Shown here: positions 1 through 8,402 of the stretch, one piece after another
Numbering within the stretch: position 1 is the stretch's first letter
How the letters are laid out: each line of letters starts with the position of its first letter
Assembly (NCBI GenBank): GCA_028565715.1
Contig: JAOXYC010240569.1
Coordinates: 1 to 10,387, forward strand
DNA length: 10,387 bases
Direction: 5' to 3'
Source: Phoronis pallida
Lineage: Eukaryota > Phoronida > Phoronidae
Translations under genes and position numbers: made by a program
Notes under the pieces: model-generated
Database searches by the model: none
The model's input: the letters and a program-made list of their open reading frames with translations, nothing else
Told to the model about the DNA's origin: nothing

Positions 1-1136
1 CCTGAACGAATAACTAGCTTCGCTTCTTCCGGAAATCTCTATATAAGGCGGCCTATGCGACTTGATGAAATATCTTGATGGGAGACTAGATAACTGAGAT
101 CAACTGTAACGTACTAACTTTGTTTTATCGAAAAATGATCAAACTGTGTTAAAAAACGGATGAAAACGCCGTATTTCAATAATTCGACATTCGTAAGTAC
201 GAAGTACGCCTTTAACATGCAGGTTTTGCTGACAATCAAAACGTCATGTGCACAGTGCATGGAAATCTTGGCGTTTATAAAGATTTAAGCGTAATTATTA
301 GACAGAATAGTTTTACGGTACCTTGACTCTGCAGTCTGCACTACGTGAACTGAGTGCAGGGTTGTTTTTAATAACCGTAATCCCTCTAGATAATTTAATT
401 CATTAATTTTTAATGGACACTTGTGAACTGTAATGAAAACTGCAGGTATAGCCAGGTCAGACAGCCAGTATATTTTTGAAAACAGAAATTAAACTTCAAT
501 TTTTATCACTCTGGCGCCAATTGGGAAATTAAAATTTCAAATGTATTCTAAAAATGCTTGAAATTGAGACTCAATAAATACTGACACTGGAGGATGACCG
601 AAATAACACTTGATGAATTATTAATCAAGTGGTACAAATATGTTAGTGCCTGCAAAATTTAAAAAAAAAGTTGAATGAACAAAAGTGCATTTGTTGCTGA
701 ACTAGCTGAATGTCAAAACTAATGTTAGGCCATCAATTTTTTGCTTCCTTAGATTATTGGAGTTTTGAGTGTGAAGTAGCCTACTTGCCAAAAAAGTTTT
801 ACATAGAAATTGTTCACCATCAAATTATTTTTAAATGAAAGACTTTGAGATTCTTGGAAGCACAATAAGTGGTAAATTTCCACATGAGAATTGTCACGAT
901 CGCTATGTATCCCTTCTGTTCTGGACCATACAGACTGGATTTCTACTGATTCTGAATTCTGTGTGAACTTGAAGGACTCTACAGACCCAAATCAATTCAA
1001 CATGTAAACACAAAAAATCCTCAAAAACGTGTATGCCAAGTGCAAGTTAACATGAATTCATGCAATGAAAAACCTGAGTTTATCAGCTCAACTTTGTTCT
1101 TACCACGACAGCACAAATTCAAATCTTTGCCCTCAC
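1..1136. other. AT-rich stretch without a supportable gene
   Basis: I see no convincing exon here on either strand. A TATA-like string lies at 40-47 on the plus strand, but nothing downstream looks like a first exon. Small palindromes occur: TTCGTA/TACGAA around a 2-nt centre near 190-203, and ACTTGAT/ATCAAGT near 607-629. These could be chance in AT-rich DNA. The sequence is probably intron or intergenic. Confidence 0.5.
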
Positions 1137-1241
1137 CTGCTGATTGGTAGTGACGACAGAATGAAGGTGTCTCGTCATGAGTCGAGATAAAACCAGATAC
1201 AACGTTATCAGCCCCGGTCATTGATAGGTCACATGCCCGCT
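1137..1241 (-). CDS. Candidate internal exon, unidentified protein
   Basis: The function is not recognised. On the minus strand an acceptor (...GTGCACAACAG) precedes 1241, and a strong donor (CAATCAGCAG then GTGAGG) follows 1137. The 105 nt between are open: 2 nt completing a codon, 34 full codons, and 1 nt left over, so both boundaries are phase 1. The peptide runs from RACDLSMTGADN to HYQSA, with two cysteines and mixed composition unlike translated AT-rich noise. The open frame extends past both boundaries (1021-1362), so the exon edges are a choice based on splice signals. Its phase would let it follow the candidate exon at 4637-4837, but 3.4 kb separates them and no intermediate exon is convincing. 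It may be a chance open frame. Confidence 0.3.
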
Positions 1242-3042
1242 CTGTTGTGCACCAAAATTGAATTGACCGATGGGGAAAATACAATTGATACATTTTTAAA
1301 CCCAAATGCAAACAGAATTGGTGACAACGTCCTGATGAATGGAATTTGTTAACTAATCTCAAATTGGAAATTCAAAAACGGACTCTGACAACAGGAAAGT
1401 AAACACAAAGTGTATTCAATATTAATTAATAATGTCTGTTGTGAATTAACCTACGATGCAATTTGCATGAAAACAAATGCTATAAATATATTTGAAAATA
1501 TTGAAACATTGCCAAATTAGGAAAAAGATGTACCGAAACACCAATCCAGCTAGGGGTCCCAAGCTTTTGAACACCTTAGTGGGATTTATGGGATTAAAAT
1601 GTCTTTTCTAAAAAGATGAGATATTTTTAAACTACTCTAAAAATACCTAAAGATGCCTTAATTGTAGTTCAAATTATTCACAATTTATTACATATAACTT
1701 TCCATGTTTAAAAACATGCACCTGACGGCACTTCAGAAGGGTGGAAGCCCAAATGCAAACATGTGAATTTGATACTCATAAATATAATTTGAAAGTGCTA
1801 TCTTGTTAAAGTGACGGTCTCCGCGTTGTTTGCAAAATGAATTTGCTAAATAACACTATCGTTCGACAGATTGGGGGTGTTTTAGGAACGTTTCGTAAAT
1901 TTGACCATTTTACATGCAACAGTTTTCTTGTAACTTTGAGAAATTTATTAAATCAAGCGGCACGCCTACGACACAGACTTGCAAGTCAGAATTGCGAATG
2001 AATGACATAACACCACGTGAAGCTCGGTGTCTAGCGCGCGGGGGCTTTGAAGTTGGCCATGCCCTGTCTGGGTTAACTGTCAGTCAGTGGCCAGTTTGCT
2101 TGGTTTTGCATTTGTCAAGTCTATTGGGCGGTAATTTTCGAGAAAAGGTTTATTTTTCGCATAAAGTTCTCAAATTTACCCCTTTACCAATTTTTTTGAA
2201 ATTTTTGACTCAGATCCGAGTAAGTTATATGTTCAAACAAAGGATTCTCATATACAGAATTTCAAGCTTTTTTGTAATTTGATGCCGAATTTCGATCAAC
2301 AAGCAGACCGTCTCTTTAAATTCCCGTTTTTAAGCCTTTTTAAGCCAAGATTTCACATTCTCCAACTCAACAGTCACACAAATGAATACCATGAATAGAT
2401 TTTGTTCTTCAGTTCATTGACCCTGTCTTAGCTACTGAATAGACCTTCTGTACTAAACACAATAGCCAGAGCGGCCTTTAAAAACAGCATACAAACCTTT
2501 TCCAGAAAAAAAACAAATTAATCCATTAATCCAACCAGGACTACTCAACATTTTAAACAGAAGCTGCACATTTCGCTCTCCGGATTTCAATTTATCCTCG
2601 TCGTCGTGGAAAGAAAACCAGATGCAGAAACGAGGATAGAGTCAGGCCTTCTGAACCTGGCAACTTGGGAAGCATTTACCTTTTTTAAACATTTTTAAAA
2701 GTGCTAAAATGCCTGAAAACTACCCAGTAGCAGAACAATTTTAATTAAAATCACTTGAAAGTTTAAGCCTTTAGATTGTTTTTTTTTTTAAAACTGAAAT
2801 TGAAATTTGCATTATTTGTCTACAGATTCTTTTAAGACATTGTAATACAAGGGACCGCATTAATGGACTTGTAGTAGTAGCCCTAAATTCCACCAACTTA
2901 TCGGATTATGAATAACAGCCATAAAAATATAAAACTAAAGCTTTATTAGAATATCTGGGAAACATCACAACCCTCAGTCTAAATTTATCTAAATACTGGA
3001 TCATCTTCAGAATGATAAGACAGCAGAAATGACCAATGGTTA
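1242..3042. other. AT-rich non-coding stretch
   Basis: No exon is supportable. A GC- and CpG-richer patch lies at about 1955-2110 and contains a 12-bp perfect palindrome, GACTTGCAAGTC (1976-1987). A plus-strand open frame covers 1914-2282, but its translation ends in low-complexity hydrophobic sequence and I do not call it a gene. Around 2592-2640 an 8-bp inverted pair (TATCCTCG / CGAGGATA) flanks a TCG-repeat run. The rest is ordinary AT-rich sequence with homopolymer runs. Confidence 0.5.
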
Positions 3043-3098
3043 ATGAGATTATGTTGGCCAAATGCATCTGTTTGCATCTGCTAACAGGATTATCTCAT
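3043..3098. repeat. Imperfect hairpin with internal duplicated 8-mer
   Basis: ATGAGATTATGTTGGC at the left is imperfectly inverted at the right (GCTAACAGGATTATCTCAT). The centre carries two direct copies of TGCATCTG separated by two bases. It has no coding potential and could be a small decayed inverted-repeat element or chance. Confidence 0.35.
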
Positions 3099-3863
3099 GA
3101 CTGCTATCTCCTTGCACTCATTTACAAGCTACCGTAAATCACCAACACAAGATAAAATAAAAAGAGGTCATTTTGAAAGAGCATTATTTTACACTTAGTG
3201 CCTAAGTACAAACAACTAAAACATTTGTTGCATCAAACTGCTATTGGAAATGTTCTGAATTTCTTATTGTGATTTGAGGGGACCCTGAAACAACAATTAA
3301 CCATGACTCTAATGTCAGAATGGCAGTTGCTTTATGATTTTGTATTTTATTTCCAATTCAAATGTAAAAGAATCAACTTGCTTCTGCGTCCAAGATTAAA
3401 TGTACAGCAAATTAATGATCAATCATTTCTAATCATTTTGAAATTGATAATTTATCACATACATCAAAATATTCTGCACTCAGATTCCCTGTGATAAGTG
3501 TATGCCAATATATACTTTGCAAAAATTCATCAAAGACTCCTCCATTAAATTATTTATGCAGTTCACAATTTGTAATCTTTGAAAAGTTTATTTGAATGAT
3601 TACATAACTTTAGAAACTTGAATAAGCTGACCTACAAAAAAAATCTACGTAACATATTATGTAAAACCGTGACAAACAGCTTTTCCAAACAACAGCATCG
3701 ACATACAGGCATTTTACCCTGTACTTAAAACATTCAAATCGAACTACCCTAGTGCAAAACCCGAACGTCTGGGCTCTGTTGGCTTCTAGTCTAGGTTATC
3801 GTCATTTGAGTTTAGACGGAAAAATAATATAAGAATAGTATAAAAAAAAACTAGGAAAACGAG
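3099..3863. other. AT-rich stretch without a clear gene
   Basis: On the minus strand there are acceptor-like sites with good pyrimidine tracts, for example TTAATTGTTGTTTCAG near 3285-3300 and CACTTATCACAG near 3487-3498. The frames after them stop within about 20 codons, so no exon is called. Homopolymer runs and short AT palindromes are otherwise all I see. Confidence 0.45.
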
Positions 3864-4022
3864 ACTTTGCATGTTTGTCCGTGCAAAGTAATAAACAACT
3901 TGAATAACTGGTTCGCTAAGTAATATGACAGAAAAACTAGTGTACAACATAACAATATGTACTCGCAAACACTTTTGTGGCTTTACAAAGTGAACAATGG
4001 TTGACCGCACAAGTCGACCATT
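3864..4022. repeat. Cluster of three small hairpins
   Basis: Three inverted pairs occur within 160 bp. ACTTTGCA/TGCAAAGT is perfect over 8 bp (3864-3871 with 3882-3889). CACTTTTGT/ACAAAGTG has one extra base (about 3970-3992). AATGGTTGAC/GTCGACCATT matches 9 of 10 (3996-4022). They could form a run of short stem-loops in a transcript or be the remains of an inverted-repeat element. The minus-strand open frame over this stretch (3786-4010) translates to low-complexity hydrophobic sequence and is not called. Confidence 0.35.
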
Positions 4023-4636
4023 GATAAGATTGAATTCATTATAGCCTTGTAAACAGGGGCTTCAGATGCCAAAAATATACAGTTCAGTCACCTGGCGATC
4101 TAGAAGCATGAGTCTTAATATTGATCAATGATTGAAATAAATGTTCTTGTTTCCTAGTCAGGTAGTTACTCACGTTTTTAATATTTTCACCTTCCTGGTC
4201 TGAAGGCTTCCTCAGAAATGGCGAAATCTGTCAGACTGCGCATGTGAGTTAGTGCTGATTCTAGGGCGTAGGATTAGGAATATATATCAGGTTGTCGTAT
4301 CACAATATTGTTGTACATGCCAGATAGCTGAAATTGCCCAATCTCACGATTCATAGCACAATCTTGTTTATTTAGTGATATTGATGATTATTTACTTAAA
4401 TTTTATGAGCTGAACAAATTATCAACTGACCAAAGGTTTCTGGATTGCACTTTTTTTTTAATATTTAACTCTGTCTTTTGATAAAGAATGCAGAGAATGT
4501 ACAACATTTTCCAGTGCAAAGCAGAAAATACTATCAAAAGTTGTTGTTCTCGGAGACAAAATGATCAATTTCAATTTCTGGTCAATGTGAAAATTTTAAC
4601 GATTCCTTGTACAATGAGGGCCCGGATTGACTTTAC
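4023..4636. other. Probable intron or intergenic sequence downstream of the candidate gene
   Basis: On the minus strand this follows the donor of the candidate exon ending at 4637. One acceptor (GGGCAATTTCAG, near 4321-4340) is followed by a phase-compatible open stretch of about 12 codons and a stop, so a short last exon there is conceivable but weak. An inverted pair CTTTTGATA/TATCAAAAG lies near 4475-4540. Nothing else is supportable. Confidence 0.4.
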
Positions 4637-4837
4637 ATAAGATACCAGTAACATCTGCCAAGTGTGTTTCCTTTAACTCCACATGCAGAATGGGAAAATC
4701 AATATTCAAACCATAAATTGTCTGTGGTTTTAGTGGTTTCCAAAAATAGTACAAATCTTGTGCGTTTGTATCGATAATGTTCTTTCTTCTTGCCTTAGAA
4801 ATTAGTTTTCTGATTGGAGAATAATCATCTGCAAAAG
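4637..4837 (-). CDS. Candidate internal exon of an unidentified split gene
   Basis: This is the most protein-like sequence in the window. The minus strand shows a branch- and pyrimidine-containing tract ending TTTCATATTTTACAG before 4837, and a donor CTTAT then GTAAAGT after 4637. The exon is 201 nt: 2 nt completing a codon, 66 codons, and 1 nt over (phase 1 at both ends). The peptide begins FADDYSPIRKLISKARRKN, contains a basic KARRK patch and an aromatic LYYFWKPLKP segment, and ends in LHVELKETHLADVTGIL, which could form beta strands. I do not recognise the family and assign no function. A second acceptor 8 nt further in (TTTTGCAG, exon start 4829) would give the same frame. If the donor is not used, the frame stops at 4596. 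The phase fits the candidate exon at 4999-5088. Confidence 0.6.
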
Positions 4838-4998
4838 CTGTAAAATATGAAACAATAGGAAATAGGTCGTGTTTTTTTAAGCTGGAATTAATCATTTATA
4901 GTTTGATTTGTAAAATGCTTATTAATACAACCTGCAAAAAGTGACAATGCACCAAAAATGTCTACGTTTAACTTTCAAAAATGTTGCATACATTTAAC

Positions 4999-5088
4999 AA
5001 ATTATGTAGTCGTATAATGTTTTTGCAATTAGTTTTTTCATAGACTGTGAACACAGCCTTAAACTTTGAATTCTGCTTAAAATCTCAA
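4999..5088 (-). CDS. Candidate exon joined in phase to the 4637-4837 exon
   Basis: On the minus strand the acceptor CTTGTCACAATGACAG precedes 5088 and a weak donor (AATTT then GTTAAATG) follows 4999. The 90 nt hold 2 nt, 29 codons and 1 nt. The peptide runs EILSRIQSLRLCSQSMKKLI then AKTLYDYII and looks alpha-helical with regular leucine/isoleucine spacing. Joined to the next exon over a 161-nt intron, the split codon gives serine and the frame continues without a stop. The open frame extends further 5' to about 5200, through GGYVKVCGNWLNKHIVY. An alternative acceptor at GTATGTAAAG (exon start 5140) would be in phase 0 and would include more of it. The family is not recognised. The weak donor is the main doubt. 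Confidence 0.45.
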
Positions 5089-5593
5089 CTGTCATTGTGA
5101 CAAGATAAACAATGTGTTTGTTCAACCAGTTTCCACACACCTTTACATACCCTCCTATATTCAAGTGTTCAAGCAGGCCCCTTACTATTCCAAGTACCAT
5201 ATTTCATAGCCAAACAAGTATTCCGCTTGACAAATACTGCACACACCCGGGTATCAGCTCATCCCCTTTTTTGATGAAATCTCAACAATGCGCTACCTTA
5301 GTACATTAATTTTATAATTAACGCATGTAAAATCACACTAGGGTCTTAGCCCACCTAGAATTTTTGGTAACCCCATTCCACAAGCCCATGGGCTTTTATA
5401 CCAGGGTGTGTAGTAGTATGGTACCTAAAGACAATCCATTGGAACCTGTTTCTCAAAAGATTTGAACCTCCTCTTGATGTGAGCACTATTGTCAACTAAC
5501 AAAAAAGTTTACATGTGTAATTCATACCTAACCGTACTTATGAAGACGAGCTGACTAAAAGGAACTGTAATTTTTGTAAACATTAATTTTCAC

Positions 5594-5717
5594 CTGAACA
5601 CTAACTAATATGAGTGTTTTGGGATCTGAGAATATTACAACAGAATTCATCTCGAGTTCAGGTTGACAATTTTTATTTTCATTAGTTTCCAAAGCACTTG
5701 ATTCTAAGGGCAGTACC
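5594..5717 (-). CDS. Weak candidate upstream exon, unidentified
   Basis: The minus strand reads an acceptor GATCTGCTGTTCAG before 5717 and a donor GTTCAG then GTGAAA after 5594. The 124 nt carry 1 nt plus 41 codons, from VLPLESSALETNENKN to TLILVSVQ, ending in phase 0. Phase 0 does not fit the 5088 acceptor of the next candidate exon but does fit its alternative start at 5140. The stretch lies directly 3' (minus strand) of a decayed tRNA-like head at 5771-5825, so it may instead be SINE body. The family is unknown. Confidence 0.28.
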
Positions 5718-5770
5718 CTGAACAGCAGATCATACATTAAAGAACATGCTGGTCATCCATCATGTAAATA

Positions 5771-5825
5771 GGATCTGAACCTTCAACCTTCCAGTGTAAA
5801 ACCAACGCCCCTGTCCATTGCACCA
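5771..5825 (-). repeat. Decayed tRNA-like sequence, probable SINE head
   Basis: On the minus strand TGGTGCAATGG (5815-5825) fits a Pol III A box. GGTTCAGATCC (5771-5781) resembles a B box with one departure from GGTTCRANTCC. The 33-nt gap is the spacing found in tRNAs. The stems between do not pair well enough for a working tRNA. It is most likely an old tRNA-derived SINE head or tRNA relic, in the same orientation as the SINE near 9.9 kb but with a different sequence. Confidence 0.5.
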
Positions 5826-6066
5826 CAAAAGCTAGCTTATGTGCTACAATGCACATCAGGGAGTATATCTATTTATAGCGTATCGACGTCAACCGGTCTC
5901 TCGCAGTATCTCGGGAGATCGTAGAGTTCACAGGGTCACAACAGGACATTGGAAAGCACAATTTTGGACACCCTTAACTGAAATCCTGCATAAAGCCCTG
6001 ATCATACCCTCATTGCACATGCGTCAGGATATCGATAGCTGTAGCATTCACAGCTCGAAGGTTTAT

Positions 6067-6215
6067 GTACCGGTAATTATTTATTATGTATTATGTGTGG
6101 ACATGCAAATTCTCGCATATATTCCCGTTATTCAGTCAAAGTGAATTTCATTGAGTGAATAACGGGAATCTCCGAGATTTCCGCAAGTCGTCACATACAA
6201 AATAATTACCGGTAC
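6067..6215. mobile_element. 149-bp nested inverted repeat (MITE-like foldback)
   Basis: GTACCGGTAATTATT at 6067-6081 is perfectly inverted at 6201-6215 (15 bp). Inside it, ATTCCCGTTATTCA at 6121-6134 is perfectly inverted at 6156-6169 and continues through one mismatch to an 18-of-19 match. The sequence between outer and inner stems also pairs imperfectly, so nearly the whole 149 bp folds into one long hairpin with a short central loop. There is no coding capacity. Size and shape fit a miniature inverted-repeat transposable element. I cannot define a target duplication, because the outer end is itself part of the palindrome GGTACC-like sequence. Confidence 0.6.
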
Positions 6216-6763
6216 CTATGTCCCTCTAGTTATATATAAGTTAAGAGATCGACAGAAAAAGGAAATTTGTTCCCGTGACATGAGCCCCACAGGCCACAGC
6301 CACACAGACTGGCCGCAGAGAAACAGAGACAGACATTAATTCAACGGCAAATCTCCAAAAATTGGACAAAAAATACCACCACATGTGTCGAGTTACTTAC
6401 GTGTGTTCGACTCAACAAACAATCGAGAAAATCGGGCAACTTATTCACAAGTAATTACAATACGAATAGTGATAGAAATTTTGCGCCTTTTGAACTGCCT
6501 GCCAAGCTCGAACTTCGATGTGCACTAAAGTTGATGACGTATCGAAAAACAGTGTAGTTTTTGGTCGCCATCTAGTGTCGTAAAAGGTAACGAATATTAT
6601 CTGGAAATCATTTGCCGCAAGCGCACGAGCTCGCCTTCGTAACTATAGTTAGTACTAGTTAGCATTTAAAAAATGTAACACTTTTTTAAATTTCACTTTT
6701 TAAAATTCCAATTGCCAAACGAGAAATTAAAGTACCAACTTACAAGTATACAGAAATAAAAAT
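6216..6763. other. Unassigned stretch with a possible short minus-strand start
   Basis: A TATA-like TATATAAG lies at 6233-6240 (plus). On the minus strand an ATGGCGACC in good initiation context begins at 6571 and opens 38 codons to a TAA at 6455, starting MATKNYTVFRYVINF. This could be the first exon of a gene reading left, but no strong donor is seen within it. The repeat core at 6609-6634 is listed separately. Otherwise I see no gene. Confidence 0.35.
6609..6634 (+). repeat. Dispersed repeat core, copy 1
   Basis: CATTTGC, then a few bases, then the 15-mer AGCGCACGAGCTCGC (6620-6634). The same arrangement recurs in the same orientation at 10269-10291 with an identical 15-mer. The core centres on GAGCTC and is partly palindromic. 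It is probably a fragment of a dispersed repeat family. Confidence 0.5.
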
Positions 6764-7033
6764 GCCCTTCATAGTCAGTAGGATACTCAGCGCTTCATTT
6801 GAAGTTCACTACCAAAACTTGAATGGAAGTAGATGCCATTAGGATTTCTTTTAAGTTTGCTTCCTGACGTTGACAAAAATATGTGATGGACATTTCAGAC
6901 TCAGCTTTCTGCAAGTTTGCGAAGATGTTAAGACAAATTATGTTTTATAAAATCTTTCCATGTATTTTAGCCATAGCTCCGCGCGCCGTATCGCGAATTT
7001 AACCTTTGACGTTCTTTTCCGATGGATTCGCGC
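6764..7033 (+). repeat. Left arm of the foldback element
   Basis: This is inverted relative to 8096-8395. It runs from GCCCTTC and AGTAGGAT through the perfect 47-bp block to TTCGCGC. Divergence is higher toward both arm ends than in the 6857-6903 core. Confidence 0.75.
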
Positions 7034-7134
7034 AAAATTAGCTAGGCCTACCAGTTCCCCGGGACCAGTTCGTTCGAAGTCATTTAAAAAGTGCCGATCA
7101 ACTCAAGATTTATGGAAAGATATTTTATTGTTAG

Positions 7135-7167
7135 TTTAGATAAATATGATTTAAATATTTATCTAAA
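7135..7167. repeat. 13-bp perfect AT hairpin
   Basis: TTTAGATAAATAT (7135-7147) is exactly inverted at 7155-7167 around a 7-nt centre, GATTTAA. It lies in the non-coding interior of the foldback element. Confidence 0.6.
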
Positions 7168-7390
7168 AAAATCATGAAAAGTCTGCTAAATCACTGCAAC
7201 TTCTCAGTGTATAAGTCATTATGACCAAAATGTTCTAATAATAACGGGGAAACTAGAATTCGTGTGATACCCGAAATTCGGTTTAGCTTGTGCAAACTGG
7301 CCAACCCCCTCCCCTGACAATACCGCAGTTCAGAACCAACAACTCATTTCTTTAACGCAATTAAATCTTAACGGCATTAACTGCTTTATA

Positions 7391-7825
7391 TACAGTATAT
7401 TGCATAGAAAACCGGACACTGTGACAAGTTGGGCAACTGTAGTGAATGAGTGGCATCATTACGCCCAGCACGTTCGCATTTTTTGCAAACGTTTTGCGCA
7501 ACTTTCAGTGATTGTTTATAATTGCGAAATTGGCTTCAAAACAGTTTTTGATTGCTCATATCTTAAACATTTTGTATCGCAAATCACTGAAATTACTGGA
7601 GATAAACAACAGTATTTTTGTTCACATGCTCTGATAATTTCAGCAACCCAACATAACTATTTAAGATATTGATGGCAAAAAAGGCCCAAGGACCTTCTAT
7701 ACAGAGCTTCTGTATTTTATACTGCCGACTACCCCATTGTTGTTGCATTGTTTAGACATCCTTTTGTGCGATTTTTTGTGCCATCTAGCCCAACTTGTGA
7801 CCGGTTTTCTATGCAATATACTGTA
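7391..7825. mobile_element. 431-bp TA-flanked MITE, Tc1/mariner-like, nested
   Basis: The element proper is 7393-7823. It starts CAGTATATTGCATAGAAAAC and ends with the exact inverse, flanked by TA at 7391-7392 and 7824-7825. Terminal repeats are perfect for 23 bp (25 with the TAs). They continue through a 6-nt insertion on the left as TGACAAGTTGGGC against GCCCAACTTGTGA. Duplicated TA and CAGT ends are the hallmarks of Tc1/mariner superfamily insertions. The 431-bp length and lack of a DDE/D transposase frame make it non-autonomous. Subterminal inverted pairs include TTTCAGTGATT (7503-7513 with 7582-7592) and ATATCTTAAA (7558-7567 with 7660-7669). The open frames inside (7400-7672 plus, 7697-7912 minus) are not genes. 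It sits inside the larger foldback element and so inserted later. Confidence 0.75.
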
Positions 7826-7974
7826 GTAGGCATAACCAATTTGACAATAAATACGGTAAAAACTAGGTTTTCCATCTTTATCCTGTTTCACACTGAAACG
7901 AACTGAGTGCACTCAAATCAGCGTTTTCTTTACTGAATCCATCTAAGAAATGTAATCGCAGAACCATTTAGGCC

Positions 7975-8049
7975 CATGCGCCTATTTTGCTCGAATTTGA
8001 ATTTACAAATTTTGAGAGCAAAATGCATTATTTCGCATATAGGCGCATG
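7975..8049. repeat. Branched hairpin inside the foldback element
   Basis: CATGCGCCTA (7975-7984) is perfectly inverted at 8040-8049. The next bases, TTTTGCTC (7985-7992), pair with GAGCAAAA (8016-8023). The unpaired 8024-8039 has its own ATGC/GCAT ends, which gives a three-way fold. No gene is present. Confidence 0.55.
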
Positions 8050-8095
8050 TGCTCAATTGCGGGGTTATACGGTAACAATTGCCATGATAAAAAAG

Positions 8096-8395
8096 GCGCG
8101 AAAATTGGCAAAGAACGTCATGTTCTCGAGGTCATGTTTAATGCGAGACACGCGCGGAGCTAATAGTACTGAAATACATGTGAAGAAATCAAAACAAAGT
8201 GAATTCGTCTTAACATTTTCGCAAACTTGCCGAAAGCTGTGAGTCTGAAATGTCCATCACATATTTTTGTCAACGTCAGGAAGCAAGCTTCAAAGAAATC
8301 ATATTGGCATCTACTCCCTTTTTTGGTAGTCAAATTGGAACTACGGCTGCTTCCCGGGGGCTGCTTATCCTATTGACTAAAACTTATAAAAGGGC
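8096..8395 (-). repeat. Right arm of the foldback element
   Basis: This is the inverted counterpart of 6764-7033 and includes the perfect 47-bp block at 8240-8286. It is about 30 bp longer than the left arm, because of insertions such as the CCCGGGGG-containing segment near 8352-8362. The plus-strand open frame at 7976-8242 is arm sequence, not a gene. Confidence 0.75.
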
Positions 8396-8402
8396 TATTC
8401 GG

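Larger units (their letters stand above)
6764..8395. mobile_element. 1.63-kb foldback element with long inverted arms
   Basis: The left arm (about 6764-7033) and right arm (about 8096-8395) are inverted copies. A 47-bp stretch is perfect (6857-6903 against 8240-8286). Further matching blocks include GTAGATGCCA, GCAAGTTTGCGAA, AGCTCCGCGCG and TGACGTTCTTT, in the same order on both arms with small indels. The right arm carries extra sequence (around 8170-8200 and 8336-8370) absent from the left. The interior of about 1.06 kb holds no recognisable transposase and includes a younger 431-bp TA-flanked element. Long arms with a non-coding centre fit a foldback or non-autonomous DNA transposon. The exact ends and a target duplication are not clear. 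Similarity fades beyond GCCCTT on the left and AAGGGC on the right. Confidence 0.75.

Noticed and set aside
40-47. TATA box promoter at the left edge
   Set aside because: TATATAAG is frequent in AT-rich DNA and no first exon follows.
1331-1350. CTGATGA as a hammerhead ribozyme core
   Set aside because: No GAAAC partner or flanking stems were found nearby.
1914-2282. 122-codon plus-strand open frame
   Set aside because: The translation turns into low-complexity hydrophobic sequence and ends without splice or domain support, so it is probably chance.
3786-4010. 74-codon minus-strand open frame
   Set aside because: It is hydrophobic, AT-driven sequence over hairpins, with no homology recognised.
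7976-8242. 88-codon plus-strand open frame
   Set aside because: It lies within the hairpin and right arm of the foldback element and has no transposase motif.
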